Positions 34,481 through 43,854 are shown, numbered from the stretch's first letter. The stretch is 64,000 bases of DNA from Streptomyces bacillaris (GCF_003268675.1 NZ_CP029378.1:3782001-3846000); one strand, 5' to 3'. The notes: a model not told the origin generated them from the letters alone. Numbers and translations are program-made.

Positions 34481-34870
34481 TCAGGTGGTGGAGCGGGCCC
34501 TCGCGGAGAGGGTGTAGGTGGCGACCGCCCGCCGCACGGCCGGGTTGCCGTACGGGACGACCGTGGGCCGCTGGGCGGTGGTCACGTCGTCAATGACCGC
34601 CTTCTGGGCGGGCTGGTGGGTGGCGGCCAGGGCGTGCATCGCCACCCGGGCCTGCTCGGCCAGCGCCCACGCGGCCGCCCGGGTGGCGGCGAAGGCGACG
34701 ACGTCGACGGTGGCGGTGTCGGTGACCCGGTCGTCGGCGCCGCCCACGACGAGCACCTGCACCAACGGCACCCGGGTCTCCAGCTTGTCGGGCAGCTCGT
34801 CCACGACCCGCACCCCGGGCAGCAGCGGCCGCAGCCCGGTCATCACGAGCAGCTCGACGTCCGCCCACAT
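34481..34870 (-). CDS. Tail terminator / minor capsid completion protein
   Basis: 129 residues. Helical N-terminus then LETRVPLVQVLVVGGADDRVTD, a pattern seen in tail-terminator proteins. Its start overlaps the previous stop by one base, and it precedes the major tail protein as expected. Confidence 0.65.
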   Translation of the reverse strand: MWADVELLVMTGLRPLLPGVRVVDELPDKLETRVPLVQVLVVGGADDRVTDTATVDVVAFAATRAAAWALAEQARVAMHALAATHQPAQKAVIDDVTTAQRPTVVPYGNPAVRRAVATYTLSARARSTT

Positions 34871-35181
34871 CAGCTGATCCGGTCGATACGGGTGTGGGCG
34901 GCCCGCCCCAGGATCCGGCGGCGCGGCGTGGAGGACGTGCCGAACTCATCAGCCTCGGCGTCCTCCCGGTCCGCGACGACGGCGGCGGTCGGCCGGCCGC
35001 GGGGCCGGGTCTCCTCCACCACCTCGATCGACCGTGCGAACTCCTCGAGACCCTCGCTTCTCGCGATGCTCCGGGCCACCGGGGCGATCTTGTCCGCCTC
35101 GGTCTTCAGCGCCTTGCGCACCGGGGCCGAGCGCATGATCTCCCCGGTCACCCGAGGGTCGAACTCGAAACGAATGGCCAT
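34870..35181 (-). CDS. HK97-gp10-like head-tail protein
   Basis: 103 residues. Short basic protein (MAIRFEFDPRVTGEIMRSAP, then RRRILGRAAHTRI) in the position of HK97 gp10. Overlaps both neighbours by one base. Confidence 0.6.
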   Translation of the reverse strand: MAIRFEFDPRVTGEIMRSAPVRKALKTEADKIAPVARSIARSEGLEEFARSIEVVEETRPRGRPTAAVVADREDAEADEFGTSSTPRRRILGRAAHTRIDRIS

Positions 35182-35522
35182 CAGCCGGTCACCACCTTCA
35201 GGAACGCTTCGGTGTGGTCCATCAGCCCCCCGTAGCTGCCGTAGACGCCGGGCTTCCCGTCCACCTCGTACAGCACCCCCCGGTACCGCACCCGGGACAG
35301 GGCCTTCAGCTCCATGTCCGGTGGGCCTGCGAGGCGCCACCGGGTGACGACCTGGACCCGGTCGTCGAGCGCCTCGGAGCTGGAGACGGGCTGGACATTG
35401 CACTGGGGGACGTCGCGCTCGACGTCCTCGTAGACGTCCTGGCCGCGATCGTCCTCCCCGACCAGGACCCGGTCGATGACGGTCACGGTGTCCCGCCGCA
35501 GCGGGTTGTCGATCGTGCTCAT
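35181..35522 (-). CDS. Head-tail stopper-like protein
   Basis: 113 residues. Beta-rich (VIDRVLVGEDDRGQDVYED, RYRGVLYEVDGKPGVYG), in the position of head-closure or stopper proteins. Overlaps the upstream connector gene by four bases. Confidence 0.62.
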   Translation of the reverse strand: MSTIDNPLRRDTVTVIDRVLVGEDDRGQDVYEDVERDVPQCNVQPVSSSEALDDRVQVVTRWRLAGPPDMELKALSRVRYRGVLYEVDGKPGVYGSYGGLMDHTEAFLKVVTG

Positions 35523-36064
35523 GCGTCGTCGCCCCGGTTGAGCCGGTGGGCCTCGACGGCGGCCTGCCACTGTGAGGTGATCCCCACCGCCGCCGTCGCG
35601 GCGAAGGACACGGATTCGGTGCCGGTGGTGATCTGCTGGATCGCCGGGTCCAGGCGGTAGATCGCCCGCGCCTGGTCGATGACCGCCTCGGCCACCTCCT
35701 CCGGCACCGGGTCCTGGCCGTGGTCGTAGATGACGGCCACCTCCGACCAGGCGGGCCAGCACCCTGACGGGTGCAGCAGCACCCCCGCCCGCCGCTTCGC
35801 CCGTACCCCCACGAGTTCCGCCCCGTCGACGTGGACGCTGTGCAGCTGCACCAGCGGCGCCGCCGGCAGCTGCAGTTGCTCCCGGCCGGTGCCGTCCAGA
35901 TACACCGTGTCGTCGGTGACCAGCGACACCGGATGCCGGACCGCGCCACGAAACCGCCTCGTGGCGGCCCGCAGCGCGGCCAGCATCCGCACATCGTCAA
36001 CGGCCAGGCCGAGGAAGACCGCGAGGTCGGCGGGGTCCGCGAGGTAGGGGTCAGGCCCCGTCAC
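35519..36064 (-). CDS. Head-tail connector protein
   Basis: 181 residues. Begins YLADPADLAVFLG followed by a helical core (AALRAATRRFRGAVRHP), the pattern of gp6-like head-tail adaptors. Overlaps the capsid-adjacent small gene by 14 bases. Confidence 0.7.
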   Translation of the reverse strand: MTGPDPYLADPADLAVFLGLAVDDVRMLAALRAATRRFRGAVRHPVSLVTDDTVYLDGTGREQLQLPAAPLVQLHSVHVDGAELVGVRAKRRAGVLLHPSGCWPAWSEVAVIYDHGQDPVPEEVAEAVIDQARAIYRLDPAIQQITTGTESVSFAATAAVGITSQWQAAVEAHRLNRGDDA

Positions 36065-36407
36065 CGGAACCCGCCCGCTGCTGCGCCTCGGACAGGAACT
36101 CGTCCCGGCGCTCGAGGAGGCCCTTGCGCTTCTCGCCGGAGGCCTCGGCGTCCAGGACGCGGGCGGTCTCCTCCTCGTCCGCCTCCGCCAGGTGCGCGAT
36201 CACCTGGAGCACGGTGTGCTCCGCCGGGTCGAACGCCTCCGGGTCCGGTGTGGTCTCGGGGGTCTCCTGCGTGCGCGGGTCCGCCTGCGCCTGCGTGAGC
36301 GGGGGCGCCTGCCCGCCCTCGGTCGGGGCCGTGCGTGCCCGGTAGCGGGCCGCGTCGTCCGACCGGACCCGGATCCCGTCGATAGTGATCATCTTGTGTT
36401 CGGGCAT
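36051..36407 (-). CDS. Small acidic head-region protein
   Basis: 118 residues. The N-terminal MITIDGIRVRSDDAARYRAR is a motif found just after capsid genes in many Streptomyces phages; the rest is Glu/Ala/Pro-rich. Role unknown. Confidence 0.6.
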   Translation of the reverse strand: MPEHKMITIDGIRVRSDDAARYRARTAPTEGGQAPPLTQAQADPRTQETPETTPDPEAFDPAEHTVLQVIAHLAEADEEETARVLDAEASGEKRKGLLERRDEFLSEAQQRAGSGDGA

Positions 36408-36419
36408 GCCGTGCGCTCC

Positions 36420-37703
36420 TTACGGGGTCTCGACCGGCTTGACGACGATCAGCCGGTTCGGCTTCCAGATGACCTGCATGGCGCGCAGCTCCGCGCGGAC
36501 GTAGACGAGGTTGCGCTGCGCGTAGTCCTTGTGCTGGTTGAACGCGAGGATGGACAGGCCCTCGACGTCGAGGAGGGCGACCTGCCGCCAGTCCCCGAGG
36601 ATGACCGTGCCCGGGGCCAGGCGCTGCGACAGCGCCCGGGCCCGGCCCCAGCTGGTGTTGGGGCCCTGGCCGAAGGGGCCCTGGCCGAAGAACCGGTCGT
36701 TCGCGTCCTGCATGAGGTCCCAGGCCTCGTCGTCCTCGGGGGACATCAGGGCGGCGGTGACGTTCCCCCCGGGCAGGGTGGTGATCTTCGTGATCGCCTG
36801 GCGGATCGCCTTGACCTGGGCCATGGCGTCCGTGCCCGGGGTGTAGGTCAGCTCCTGCACGCCGGTGGTGTGGAGGATGCCCTTGGGCTGGCCGTTGGTC
36901 CCGGTGCCGTTGAGGAGCTTGTCCTCCACCACCCAGTCCAGCGAGTACTCCAGCTCGTTGTTCATGTAGGTGGCGAGCGCGGGGGCGTTGGACAGCAGGG
37001 CGTTGGTGACGTCGTAGCCGTCGGCGTAGGTGTAGGGCTTGGCGTCGGCCAGCTCGGTCTGGATCGTCGACGTGGGCTTGAGCGCGGTGTCGGGGTCGCC
37101 GGGCAGGATCTCGTCCTGGACGATCGCCGCGTTGCGGGTGACCCCGGTGACCTGGAGGTACTCGAACGGGCCGTCGGACTCACCGCGGCTGATGAGGTCG
37201 AGGATTGTCAGGTTGTCGCGGTCGACCTGGTCGACCATCGGCATCCGGGTCGGGGCGAGGTGCCCGAGGCCGACCTGCAGCGGCGCCTCGGTGGCCTTGC
37301 GGCCGGCCATCCACTCCTTCAGCGACCCGACGCGGGTCCGCCCGATACTGACGGCGGAGCCCTCACCGAGCCCGGACGGGTGGGCCTTGCGGAACTCCTG
37401 GTACAGGGCGGACTTCACGAACTGCCCGCCCAGCGTGGTCGCGTCGCCGTCCTCCTGGCGGTCCTTCACCCCGGACAGCTTGGGGGCCGGGCGGTCGGCG
37501 GCCTTGCCCGCCATCGCGGCCGCGGCGGCCTGGGCGTCGTCGGCGGCCTTGACCTTCGCCGCCAGGTCCTCCGACTCGGACTTGATCTCGTTGATCCGCT
37601 TCACCTCGTCCTCGGTGAAGTCCCGGCCCTCCTCTTCCTTCGCCTTGGCGACGATGTCGGCGGCTTCCTTCAGCAGCGCCTGCAGCTTCTCGCGCAGCGT
37701 CAT
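36420..37703 (-). CDS. HK97-fold major capsid protein
   Basis: 427 residues. N-terminal coiled-coil scaffold/delta domain (~1-75, LREKLQALLKEAADIVAKAK) then the HK97 core (LGHLAPTRMPMVDQVDRDN, GTNGQPKGILHTTGVQE, VYVRAELRAMQVIWKPNR at the C-terminus). The upstream protease probably removes the delta domain. The start overlaps the protease stop (ATGA). Confidence 0.93.
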   Translation of the reverse strand: MTLREKLQALLKEAADIVAKAKEEEGRDFTEDEVKRINEIKSESEDLAAKVKAADDAQAAAAAMAGKAADRPAPKLSGVKDRQEDGDATTLGGQFVKSALYQEFRKAHPSGLGEGSAVSIGRTRVGSLKEWMAGRKATEAPLQVGLGHLAPTRMPMVDQVDRDNLTILDLISRGESDGPFEYLQVTGVTRNAAIVQDEILPGDPDTALKPTSTIQTELADAKPYTYADGYDVTNALLSNAPALATYMNNELEYSLDWVVEDKLLNGTGTNGQPKGILHTTGVQELTYTPGTDAMAQVKAIRQAITKITTLPGGNVTAALMSPEDDEAWDLMQDANDRFFGQGPFGQGPNTSWGRARALSQRLAPGTVILGDWRQVALLDVEGLSILAFNQHKDYAQRNLVYVRAELRAMQVIWKPNRLIVVKPVETP

Positions 37704-38533
37704 CCTGTGCTCCTCATGGTCATCAGTTCCAGCGTGGTGACCCATGCGGACACCTGGGCGGGCGTGCGCGCGGGCGACTTCGCGGCGGCCTCTTCGGCGG
37801 CGGCGGTCTCCTCGGGCGGCTGCTGGCCGGTCTCCTGCTCGGGCTTGCCCCCGGCCGCGGGCGCGGGCGGGGAAGTCTTCTGGTGGCGGTTCTTCTCTTC
37901 CGGGGTGGCGGCGGCGAGCACCGAGCCGATCGACTCGTACGCGGCGGTGAGCGCGTCGAAGTTCGTCTGGCTGAGCACGCGGCCGGCCTTCGCGGTGTGG
38001 GCGAGGTCGCGGGCCTTCGCCGCGAGCAGCTCGGTCTGCTGGTTCGCGCCGACCAGACACGGCCCCACCTCGAACAGGGAGCTGAACCGCTTGATCTCGT
38101 AGTACTCGCCCCACGGGTGCGCGGCCAGGTCGTCGGTCTCCACCCAGCCGCCCTCACCCACGTCGTAGGCGAAGGAGAACTGTTTGATGCGGCGGCCCTT
38201 GAGCAGTCCGTGGACATGCTTCGCGGTGGGGTTGGTGTCCATGTCCTCGATCTGCGCGAGGACCTCCAGCCCGTCGGCGGTCTCCTTCGCCTCCAGGACG
38301 ATGCCGATGTGCGCGAACGGGTCGCCCCACTTGTGGGCCCAGACGACGGGGATCGGGTCGCCGGAGGCCTTCCATTCCGCGAGCACCTGGGCGAACGCCC
38401 CGGGAGCGATCACGTCGCCCATGGAGTCCTCGTTGCCGAACACCGAGACGAGCGCCCGGAACTGTCCGTCCTGCAGCCCGTCGGCGGACCCGACGGCCTT
38501 GATCTTCGCCCGGCATTCCTTCGTACGGGGCAC
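37700..38533 (-). CDS. HK97-family prohead protease
   Basis: 277 residues from the GTG at 38533 (GAGGGGGG upstream). S78-type core: FRALVSVFGNEDSMGDVIAPG with catalytic His near IPVVWAHKWGDPF and Ser in RIKQFSFAYDVGEGG. The C-terminal ~60 residues are Glu/Ala/Gln-rich. Cleaves the capsid scaffold domain and lies immediately upstream of the capsid gene. Confidence 0.88.
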   Translation of the reverse strand: MPRTKECRAKIKAVGSADGLQDGQFRALVSVFGNEDSMGDVIAPGAFAQVLAEWKASGDPIPVVWAHKWGDPFAHIGIVLEAKETADGLEVLAQIEDMDTNPTAKHVHGLLKGRRIKQFSFAYDVGEGGWVETDDLAAHPWGEYYEIKRFSSLFEVGPCLVGANQQTELLAAKARDLAHTAKAGRVLSQTNFDALTAAYESIGSVLAAATPEEKNRHQKTSPPAPAAGGKPEQETGQQPPEETAAAEEAAAKSPARTPAQVSAWVTTLELMTMRSTG

Positions 38534-38534
38534 G

Positions 38535-39227
38535 TCAGACCCCCCTCTCGTAGTCGAGTCGGCAGTTACAGTTCGCGGTCTCAGCCGCGTCCCCATTCGC
38601 ATCCCCGGGCCACCTCAGCCCGTTGGCGAACGTCGTCCCCAGCGGGACGCTGTCGCCGTTCATCCGCACGTGGCTCGCGCGCGGGTTCTTGCCCCCGGTC
38701 CGCCACACCTTGTGCGTCAGGCCGGACGCCCCGGCCGCATCGTGCGACCCGAACGACCGGGCCTCGGTGGCGGAGGTGACCGCCCGTACGGCGGCCGCCG
38801 TCACCCACGAGCCCAACCCAGCACGGAGGTTGTCGCGCCAGTCACCCTCATCGATGACCGCCGACGTCGCCGCGGTGTACGCGGCCTGCTCGTACTCGGC
38901 CGCGTGGGAGGCGGCAGCCGTGGCGAGCCAGGCCTCCATCACCGCCGGGTCCCACCCGTCCGCCTCCGGGTTCCACACCCCGAGGACGGACCAGGCCCCG
39001 ATCTGCGCCAGCCGGAACCCGAACCCCTGAATCAGGGCGGCGAGTTGGGCCTGCCGCTCGGCGGACTGGGCGGCCCACAGGTCGAAGAAGTCCGGCGGCC
39101 CGCCGTCCTTGGCGTCCGCCCGCTCCAGCAGCCCGTCCGCCTGCCGCTGCGCCCACGCGGTGAGCGCCGCGGTGTAGGCGTCCCGCTCCGCCTCGAACGT
39201 CCCCAGATCCTCCGGCCGCCCCTTCAC
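38535..39227 (-). CDS. Mu gpF-like head morphogenesis protein
   Basis: 230 residues. Helical N-terminal two thirds, then the gpF C-terminal motif: HVRMNGDSVPLGTTFANG and ending ANCNCRLDYERGV with the CxC pair. Overlaps the portal stop by four bases. Needed for head assembly in this family. Confidence 0.8.
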   Translation of the reverse strand: MKGRPEDLGTFEAERDAYTAALTAWAQRQADGLLERADAKDGGPPDFFDLWAAQSAERQAQLAALIQGFGFRLAQIGAWSVLGVWNPEADGWDPAVMEAWLATAAASHAAEYEQAAYTAATSAVIDEGDWRDNLRAGLGSWVTAAAVRAVTSATEARSFGSHDAAGASGLTHKVWRTGGKNPRASHVRMNGDSVPLGTTFANGLRWPGDANGDAAETANCNCRLDYERGV

Positions 39228-40564
39228 TCGGGGCGGCCCTGACCTTTTGGGAGCGACGGAGGTGGGGCCGTGTCTGTCGGTGAGGCGAGCCCGCCGACGA
39301 GGACGTTGAGCGGGGTGACCAGCTCGTCGGTGCCCTCCACGAACGGCAGGTTCTGCACGGAGCGGGCCTCGGAGCGGAGCATGTACGGGGCGCCCGTCGC
39401 GGTCTGCAGGAGCGTCGCCTGCTCGGTGAAGCTGCCGCGCAGCTTGGACTCGACGTTGGCCTCGACGTACAGGTTCGACCCGGGGGCGACGATCGGGACC
39501 AGCATGGTGTTGAGGACGTCCTGCAGCATCGTGATGTCCGGGCCGACGCTGTGGGTGTAGAGCATCTGCCGGAACGCATCCAGATTGGAGAACGTCCCCT
39601 CGCGCGCGCCGACCAGCTCAGGCGGGATGTGGTAGCTGGAGGCGACCTCGGCGTCGGTGAGCTTGCGCCCCTCGATGTCCTGCGTGTCCTTCGGGTTGAA
39701 CGCGGTGACCGTCACCAGCTTCATGCCGTCCTCGAGGATCGGCGTCCCGCCGGCCTGGCTGCCCCGGCCCATGAACGCGTTGAACGCGGCCTGGAACCGC
39801 TCCTTCGCCGTCTTGGACCACTTGGGCGCCTCGGCCGGACGCTCGATCACAGCAGGCACCCGGGCGCCGTTGCGCCACACGGAGCGGCGCCACTCGACCG
39901 CCTCGGTCTGCTCGGCCAGGATCTGCTGCATCGTCTCCATCGGGGACGTGCCGTCAGCACCGACCGAGGCGTACCCGTGGTCGAACAGGTACGGGCCGGG
40001 CAACGGGACCGTCTCGGCGGGGCCGCGCGAGGAGATCAGGTACAGGGCGGCGGGCTGGTCGTCGTCGTCCGCGAGCACGTGCATCCGCCGCGCTGGCTTC
40101 CGCCGCAGCTCCCACCCGCTCGCCGTGTCAGCGTTGGGGAGGACCTGCACGCACCACCGGTCGTGGATCAGCCAGTCCACGATCACCGAGTGCCACAGCC
40201 GCGAGGGGGGCACCGCCGGGGCCGGGTTCGCCAGCAGCAGCGCCAGGGGGTGGTCGGTGACCCGGCGCCGGTCGGTGTCGGAGACCCGCTCGTAGACGTG
40301 CCAGGGGATCGTGGCCAGCGCGCGGGCGATGTAGTCGACGACCTTGCGGACCGACGGCTGGGTCTCCCACACGTTCATCGCGGCGGCGGTGCCCGCGTAG
40401 TTGGACAGCGGGACACCGGGGTCGACGACCCGGATCCCGTGCTGGGTGACGTACCGGCCCAGCTCCGCGAGGTCGTCGAACTGCTCGCTCTTGACCAGGG
40501 CGCCGGTCTGGTCGATGACCTGGCCGGACCCGGAGGCCTTCCTGCTGCGACGCCACCAGGGCAT
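39224..40564 (-). CDS. Portal protein
   Basis: 446 residues, HK97-type portal. Characteristic segments: VVDYIARALATIPWHVYERV, HSVIVDWLIHDRWCVQVLPN, and EVASSYHIPPELVGAREGTF with NLDAFRQMLYTHSVGP. Located right after the large terminase. Forms the dodecameric DNA port. Confidence 0.92.
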   Translation of the reverse strand: MPWWRRSRKASGSGQVIDQTGALVKSEQFDDLAELGRYVTQHGIRVVDPGVPLSNYAGTAAAMNVWETQPSVRKVVDYIARALATIPWHVYERVSDTDRRRVTDHPLALLLANPAPAVPPSRLWHSVIVDWLIHDRWCVQVLPNADTASGWELRRKPARRMHVLADDDDQPAALYLISSRGPAETVPLPGPYLFDHGYASVGADGTSPMETMQQILAEQTEAVEWRRSVWRNGARVPAVIERPAEAPKWSKTAKERFQAAFNAFMGRGSQAGGTPILEDGMKLVTVTAFNPKDTQDIEGRKLTDAEVASSYHIPPELVGAREGTFSNLDAFRQMLYTHSVGPDITMLQDVLNTMLVPIVAPGSNLYVEANVESKLRGSFTEQATLLQTATGAPYMLRSEARSVQNLPFVEGTDELVTPLNVLVGGLASPTDTAPPPSLPKGQGRPE

Positions 40565-40580
40565 GCGCCGCCCCCTCTCT

Positions 40581-42359
40581 TCAGATCGCTTCGAAGTCGC
40601 CGTCCTCGTACGCGGAGCGGCGTACGGGCGGGCGGGCCAGGACCTCGGACATCGCGTCGCACAGCGCGCTGATGCCGTCGATCTTGTCGGCGCTGTTGGC
40701 CTTGTCCGGCTTGACGTTTCCCGCGCTGTCCATGTCGACGGCGAGGTTGTCGACCATCCACGTCATGACGGGGTTGCCGTTGTGCCGGAGCATCGGCCGG
40801 CCCGTCGCGCCGAGCAGCAGCATCCGCTTGACGGCCTTGAGCGCGGGGCTCATGGTCTTGAAGCCCTGACCGACCCCGACCATCGGGGCGCGCTCGCCCT
40901 CGAGGTCGTTGGTCAGGCTGGTGCTGCCCCACCGGTCGAACCCCAGCGAGCGGACGTCGTAGGAGTCCAGGTCCTTGCGGATCTGCGCCCCGATGGCGTG
41001 GTAGTCGGTGACGTTGCCCGGGGTGGTGCGCAGCCACCCTTCCTTCACCCACCGGGACGCGGCGTCCGCGGTGCGCTTGTCGAGGGAGGGCAGGTTGTCC
41101 TTCGGCGTCCAGAACCGCATGACCATGTCCAGGCTGCCGTCCTCGTCGTCCGGGAAGAGCCAGACGAGCGCGTTGAGGTCGGACACCGAGCCGAGGTCGA
41201 GACCGCCGTAGGCCTCGCGGCCGCGGAGTTTCACCTCGTCGACCAGGGCGCCGTTGGCCCGCCAGGCGTCCAGGTCCAGGAACTGGGTGACCTGTTTGGT
41301 GCGGATCCCCAGGTGCAGCCGCTGGAAGCTGGCGAGTTCGGCCGGGGACTGCTGGGCCGCCCGGGCCTTCCGGGCCAGGTAGGCCCGGGTGGGCGACACC
41401 CCGAAGCCAGGGTTGGCCGCCCTCCATGTCTCCTCGATGAACGGGTCGGCGTCCTTCGGTACGGCGAAAACCACCCCGTACACCGAGGGGTCCTCCAGGA
41501 CTCCGCGGGCCAGCTGCTCGATGCGGGTGCGCTTGCGGGCGTAGACCGTCTCCGGCTTCCCGGAGTCGGCGGTCGTGATGATGACGATCAGGGGCTGACG
41601 GCGCGAGCCGGTACCGGACTCGATGACCTCCACCAGGTCCGGGCTCTTGTGGACGTGCAGCTCGTCAATGATCCCGGCGTGCAGGTTCGCCCCGTGCTGG
41701 GCGTCCGCCGCGTTCGCGATCACCTCGAAGTAGGACCCGGTCTTCGGGTGGATGATCTTGCCCTGGTAGGCCTTGACGTGGCCCTTCAGCGCCGGGGCCC
41801 GCTCGGCCAAGTGCTTGATCGGGGTGAACACGAACCCGGCCTGGGCCTTCGTCGTCGCCGCGGCGACGACCTCCGCCCCGGGCTCCCCGTCCGCGCACGT
41901 CATGTAGATCGCGATGCCGCCCGACAAGGTGCTCTTGCCGTTCTTGCGGGGGACGTCGACGTACAGCTCGGAAATGATCCGCACGTACATGTCGGCGTCG
42001 TCGTCCCAGTGCACCCACCCGAAGACGGGGGCGATGATCCACGCGACCTGCCAGGGGTCGGGGACGAGCGGCTGCCCGGCCCACTGCCCCTTCGTGTGAC
42101 GCAGCAGGCTGAAGCTTTTGATGACCTTGTCGACCCGGTCGGGGTCGAACCGCGCCCCGGGGGCGTTGCGGGGCTCGGGGGTCTTGATGAGCGGCGGGCT
42201 ATCCGGGAGCGGGATCCCCCTCGAGACGAGGTACCAGCCGACCTCCGGGGAGAGCTTGAGCGCCTCGAGCTGGTCATCGTCCAGGAACGCCCCGGGCACC
42301 GGCGCGTCCGGCTCTGCGGCCGCCTTCCTACGCGAACGGGTTGTCGTCCTCGCTGCCAT
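40581..42359 (-). CDS. Terminase large subunit
   Basis: 592 residues. ATPase domain with Walker A-like VDVPRKNGKST and Walker B LHAGIIDELHVH. C-terminal nuclease acidic residues seen in EAYGGLDLGSVSDLNALVWL and DVRSLGFDRWGS. Resembles the HK97-type terminase of cos phages. Starts 32 bases inside the small-subunit gene. Confidence 0.93.
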   Translation of the reverse strand: MAARTTTRSRRKAAAEPDAPVPGAFLDDDQLEALKLSPEVGWYLVSRGIPLPDSPPLIKTPEPRNAPGARFDPDRVDKVIKSFSLLRHTKGQWAGQPLVPDPWQVAWIIAPVFGWVHWDDDADMYVRIISELYVDVPRKNGKSTLSGGIAIYMTCADGEPGAEVVAAATTKAQAGFVFTPIKHLAERAPALKGHVKAYQGKIIHPKTGSYFEVIANAADAQHGANLHAGIIDELHVHKSPDLVEVIESGTGSRRQPLIVIITTADSGKPETVYARKRTRIEQLARGVLEDPSVYGVVFAVPKDADPFIEETWRAANPGFGVSPTRAYLARKARAAQQSPAELASFQRLHLGIRTKQVTQFLDLDAWRANGALVDEVKLRGREAYGGLDLGSVSDLNALVWLFPDDEDGSLDMVMRFWTPKDNLPSLDKRTADAASRWVKEGWLRTTPGNVTDYHAIGAQIRKDLDSYDVRSLGFDRWGSTSLTNDLEGERAPMVGVGQGFKTMSPALKAVKRMLLLGATGRPMLRHNGNPVMTWMVDNLAVDMDSAGNVKPDKANSADKIDGISALCDAMSEVLARPPVRRSAYEDGDFEAI

Positions 42360-42810
42360 CGTCGGCCCCTCTCGCCAGGGCCTGCTCTGACGAGGGCGAG
42401 AGGCCGAACTGCGCGGCGAACCCGCGCAGCTCCCGGCCGGCGTTGCGGGCGATGGCGACGGACGGGTTCGGGACGGTCTTCTCCGTGGACGACCCGTCCG
42501 GCCGGGTGGTGATCTGCTGGACGGTGAGCCCGGTCAGTGTCACGTCGCGGGTCGCGGCGACGAACACGGACCAGGTCTCGCAGTAGGCGGCGAGCATCGC
42601 CCGGTCCTCCTCCTTCAGGAGGTCCAGGCGCTGCAGCCCGGGGGTGACCCGGCGCCACTCGGCGGCCGCCTCGCGGGACAGCCACGTCGGGGGCTTGGGG
42701 GCGATGCGCCGGAAGGCGGGCCCGGGGTTGACCGTACGGCCTCCGGAGTCCTTGCCCTCGGCCCTGCCGACCAACAACTTCAGCGCTGCGGGCTGGGCGG
42801 TGCGCCCCAT
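42328..42810 (-). CDS. Terminase small subunit, P27 family
   Basis: 160 residues. P27-type layout: APKPPTWLSREAAAEWRRV then LLKEEDRAMLAAYCETW, and the C-terminal NPSVAIARNAGRELRGFA. Overlaps the large subunit start. Confidence 0.88.
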   Translation of the reverse strand: MGRTAQPAALKLLVGRAEGKDSGGRTVNPGPAFRRIAPKPPTWLSREAAAEWRRVTPGLQRLDLLKEEDRAMLAAYCETWSVFVAATRDVTLTGLTVQQITTRPDGSSTEKTVPNPSVAIARNAGRELRGFAAQFGLSPSSEQALARGADDGSEDDNPFA

Positions 42811-42922
42811 GGCAACCCCCTGACCTGCAATGTCACTGGTGACGGTGTGTCATTTCTCCGGTTTCGAGTTCACAATTCTGAGCGTGTGTGTGCCGAGCTG
42901 ACGGCGCCGGGTCCCGTGGCGA
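42811..42922. other. Gap at the packaging start, possible cos region
   Basis: 112 bases without a gene between the small terminase and a tiny ORF after the HNH gene. In HK97-type phages the cos site is here. TGTCACTGGTGACGGTGTGTCAT contains short dyads, but no proven cos overlap can be read. Confidence 0.3.
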
Positions 42923-43063
42923 TCAATCTGGAAATCTGGACTCCCCTACCGGGGAGGGGAGCCGTGCCGAGGTGAAGATGGCCCACGGGCGCGGGCGCTC
43001 CTGGACGACGGCGGCGGCGCGGGCCAGCTGCTCGTCGGTGAGGAGGTGCTCCTCGGCGGTCAC
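42923..43063 (-). CDS. Tiny protein coupled to the HNH gene
   Basis: 46 residues, GTG overlapping the HNH stop (GTGA). Sequence MTAEEHLLTDEQLARAAAVV is helical. Function unknown; coupling is the main evidence. Confidence 0.45.
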   Translation of the reverse strand: MTAEEHLLTDEQLARAAAVVQERPRPWAIFTSARLPSPVGESRFPD

Positions 43064-43451
43064 CGAGGCCTGCGGCGTGCCCGGTTGGCCCGCGCGGCCT
43101 CGGCCTTGCTCTTGACGGTGTGGCATGGCTCGCAGATCAGCCCCAGGTTGTCGAGGTCCTCGACGGCTCCGCCCTCGAAGATCGGTGTGATGTGGTCCAG
43201 CTGGTGCTGGTGAGCACCGTCGGGGTCGTCGTCGGCGTCGGGCTGGCCGATCCCGCAGCGGTAGCAGCAGCCGCTGTCACGGTTGGTGACGATGCGCTTG
43301 AGGGTGCGCCACCTACCTGAACTGATGCCGTACCGGGCCTGCTTGTCGTCCCGGCCTGCCCAGGGGACGGGCTGGTGCTCGGCGCAGCGACCCTTGGGGA
43401 CGAGGGTGGTGCATCCGGGCTCGGCGCACCGGGTGGGGGCCGGGTGGGCAC
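43060..43451 (-). pseudogene. HNH endonuclease, frameshifted near the start
   Basis: The open frame holds a full HNH domain: CAEPGCTTLVPKGRC zinc-type pairs, CCYRCGIG, the catalytic HQLDHITPIFEGGAVEDLDN and LICEPCH. No start codon exists in this frame. The GTG at 43451 opens a different frame; adding one base in the run at 43435-43439 joins them into a 130-residue protein (392+1 bases, divisible by three). HNH proteins beside terminase assist cos cleavage in HK97-type phages. May be intact in reality. Confidence 0.72.
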
Positions 43452-43477
43452 CGGGGGCCTCCCGAGGGGGGTAGGGG

Positions 43478-43717
43478 TCAGGGGCCTGGGGTGGTGCCGA
43501 TCATGGAGGGGTTGGAGTGCTGCTCCACGAAGTTCCTGTGGCCGCGGGTGTTGGGCTTGCCCAGGTCGATGAACGTCTGCCAGGTCGCCTTGTCGGCTTC
43601 CGGGGCGTCGTCGTGTGCGTCCAGGGCTGCCTTGGCTGCCTTGCGCAGGGCCTGCAGCTCGTGAGGGGTGAGGTGCAGGGTGTGCCTGGTGAGCTTCTCG
43701 GTCGTGAGTTCTGCCAT
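43478..43717 (-). CDS. Small hypothetical protein
   Basis: 79 residues. Helical (HTLHLTPHELQALRKAAKAALDAHDD), no Cys or TM. Upstream of the HNH gene on the same strand. Family not recognised. Confidence 0.55.
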   Translation of the reverse strand: MAELTTEKLTRHTLHLTPHELQALRKAAKAALDAHDDAPEADKATWQTFIDLGKPNTRGHRNFVEQHSNPSMIGTTPGP

Positions 43718-43772
43718 GGGGGCCTCCTGGGCATGGGGAAGGCCCCGTCCGTGAGGATCGGGGCCTGGTGGT

Positions 43773-43841
43773 GGGTGGCAGTACGGCCTGGCTCCCGTCC
43801 AGGACGCTGAGGGCCGCTACTCCTCCTCCGTACTGCCACCC
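43773..43841. repeat. Long inverted repeat
   Basis: Perfect 14-bp arms (GGGTGGCAGTACGG / CCGTACTGCCACCC) at 43773-43786 and 43828-43841, separated by 41 bases, in the gap between the lipoprotein stop and the next start. Could be a terminator-like or protein-binding structure. Confidence 0.6.
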
Positions 43842-43854
43842 GGTTCGGGACGGG

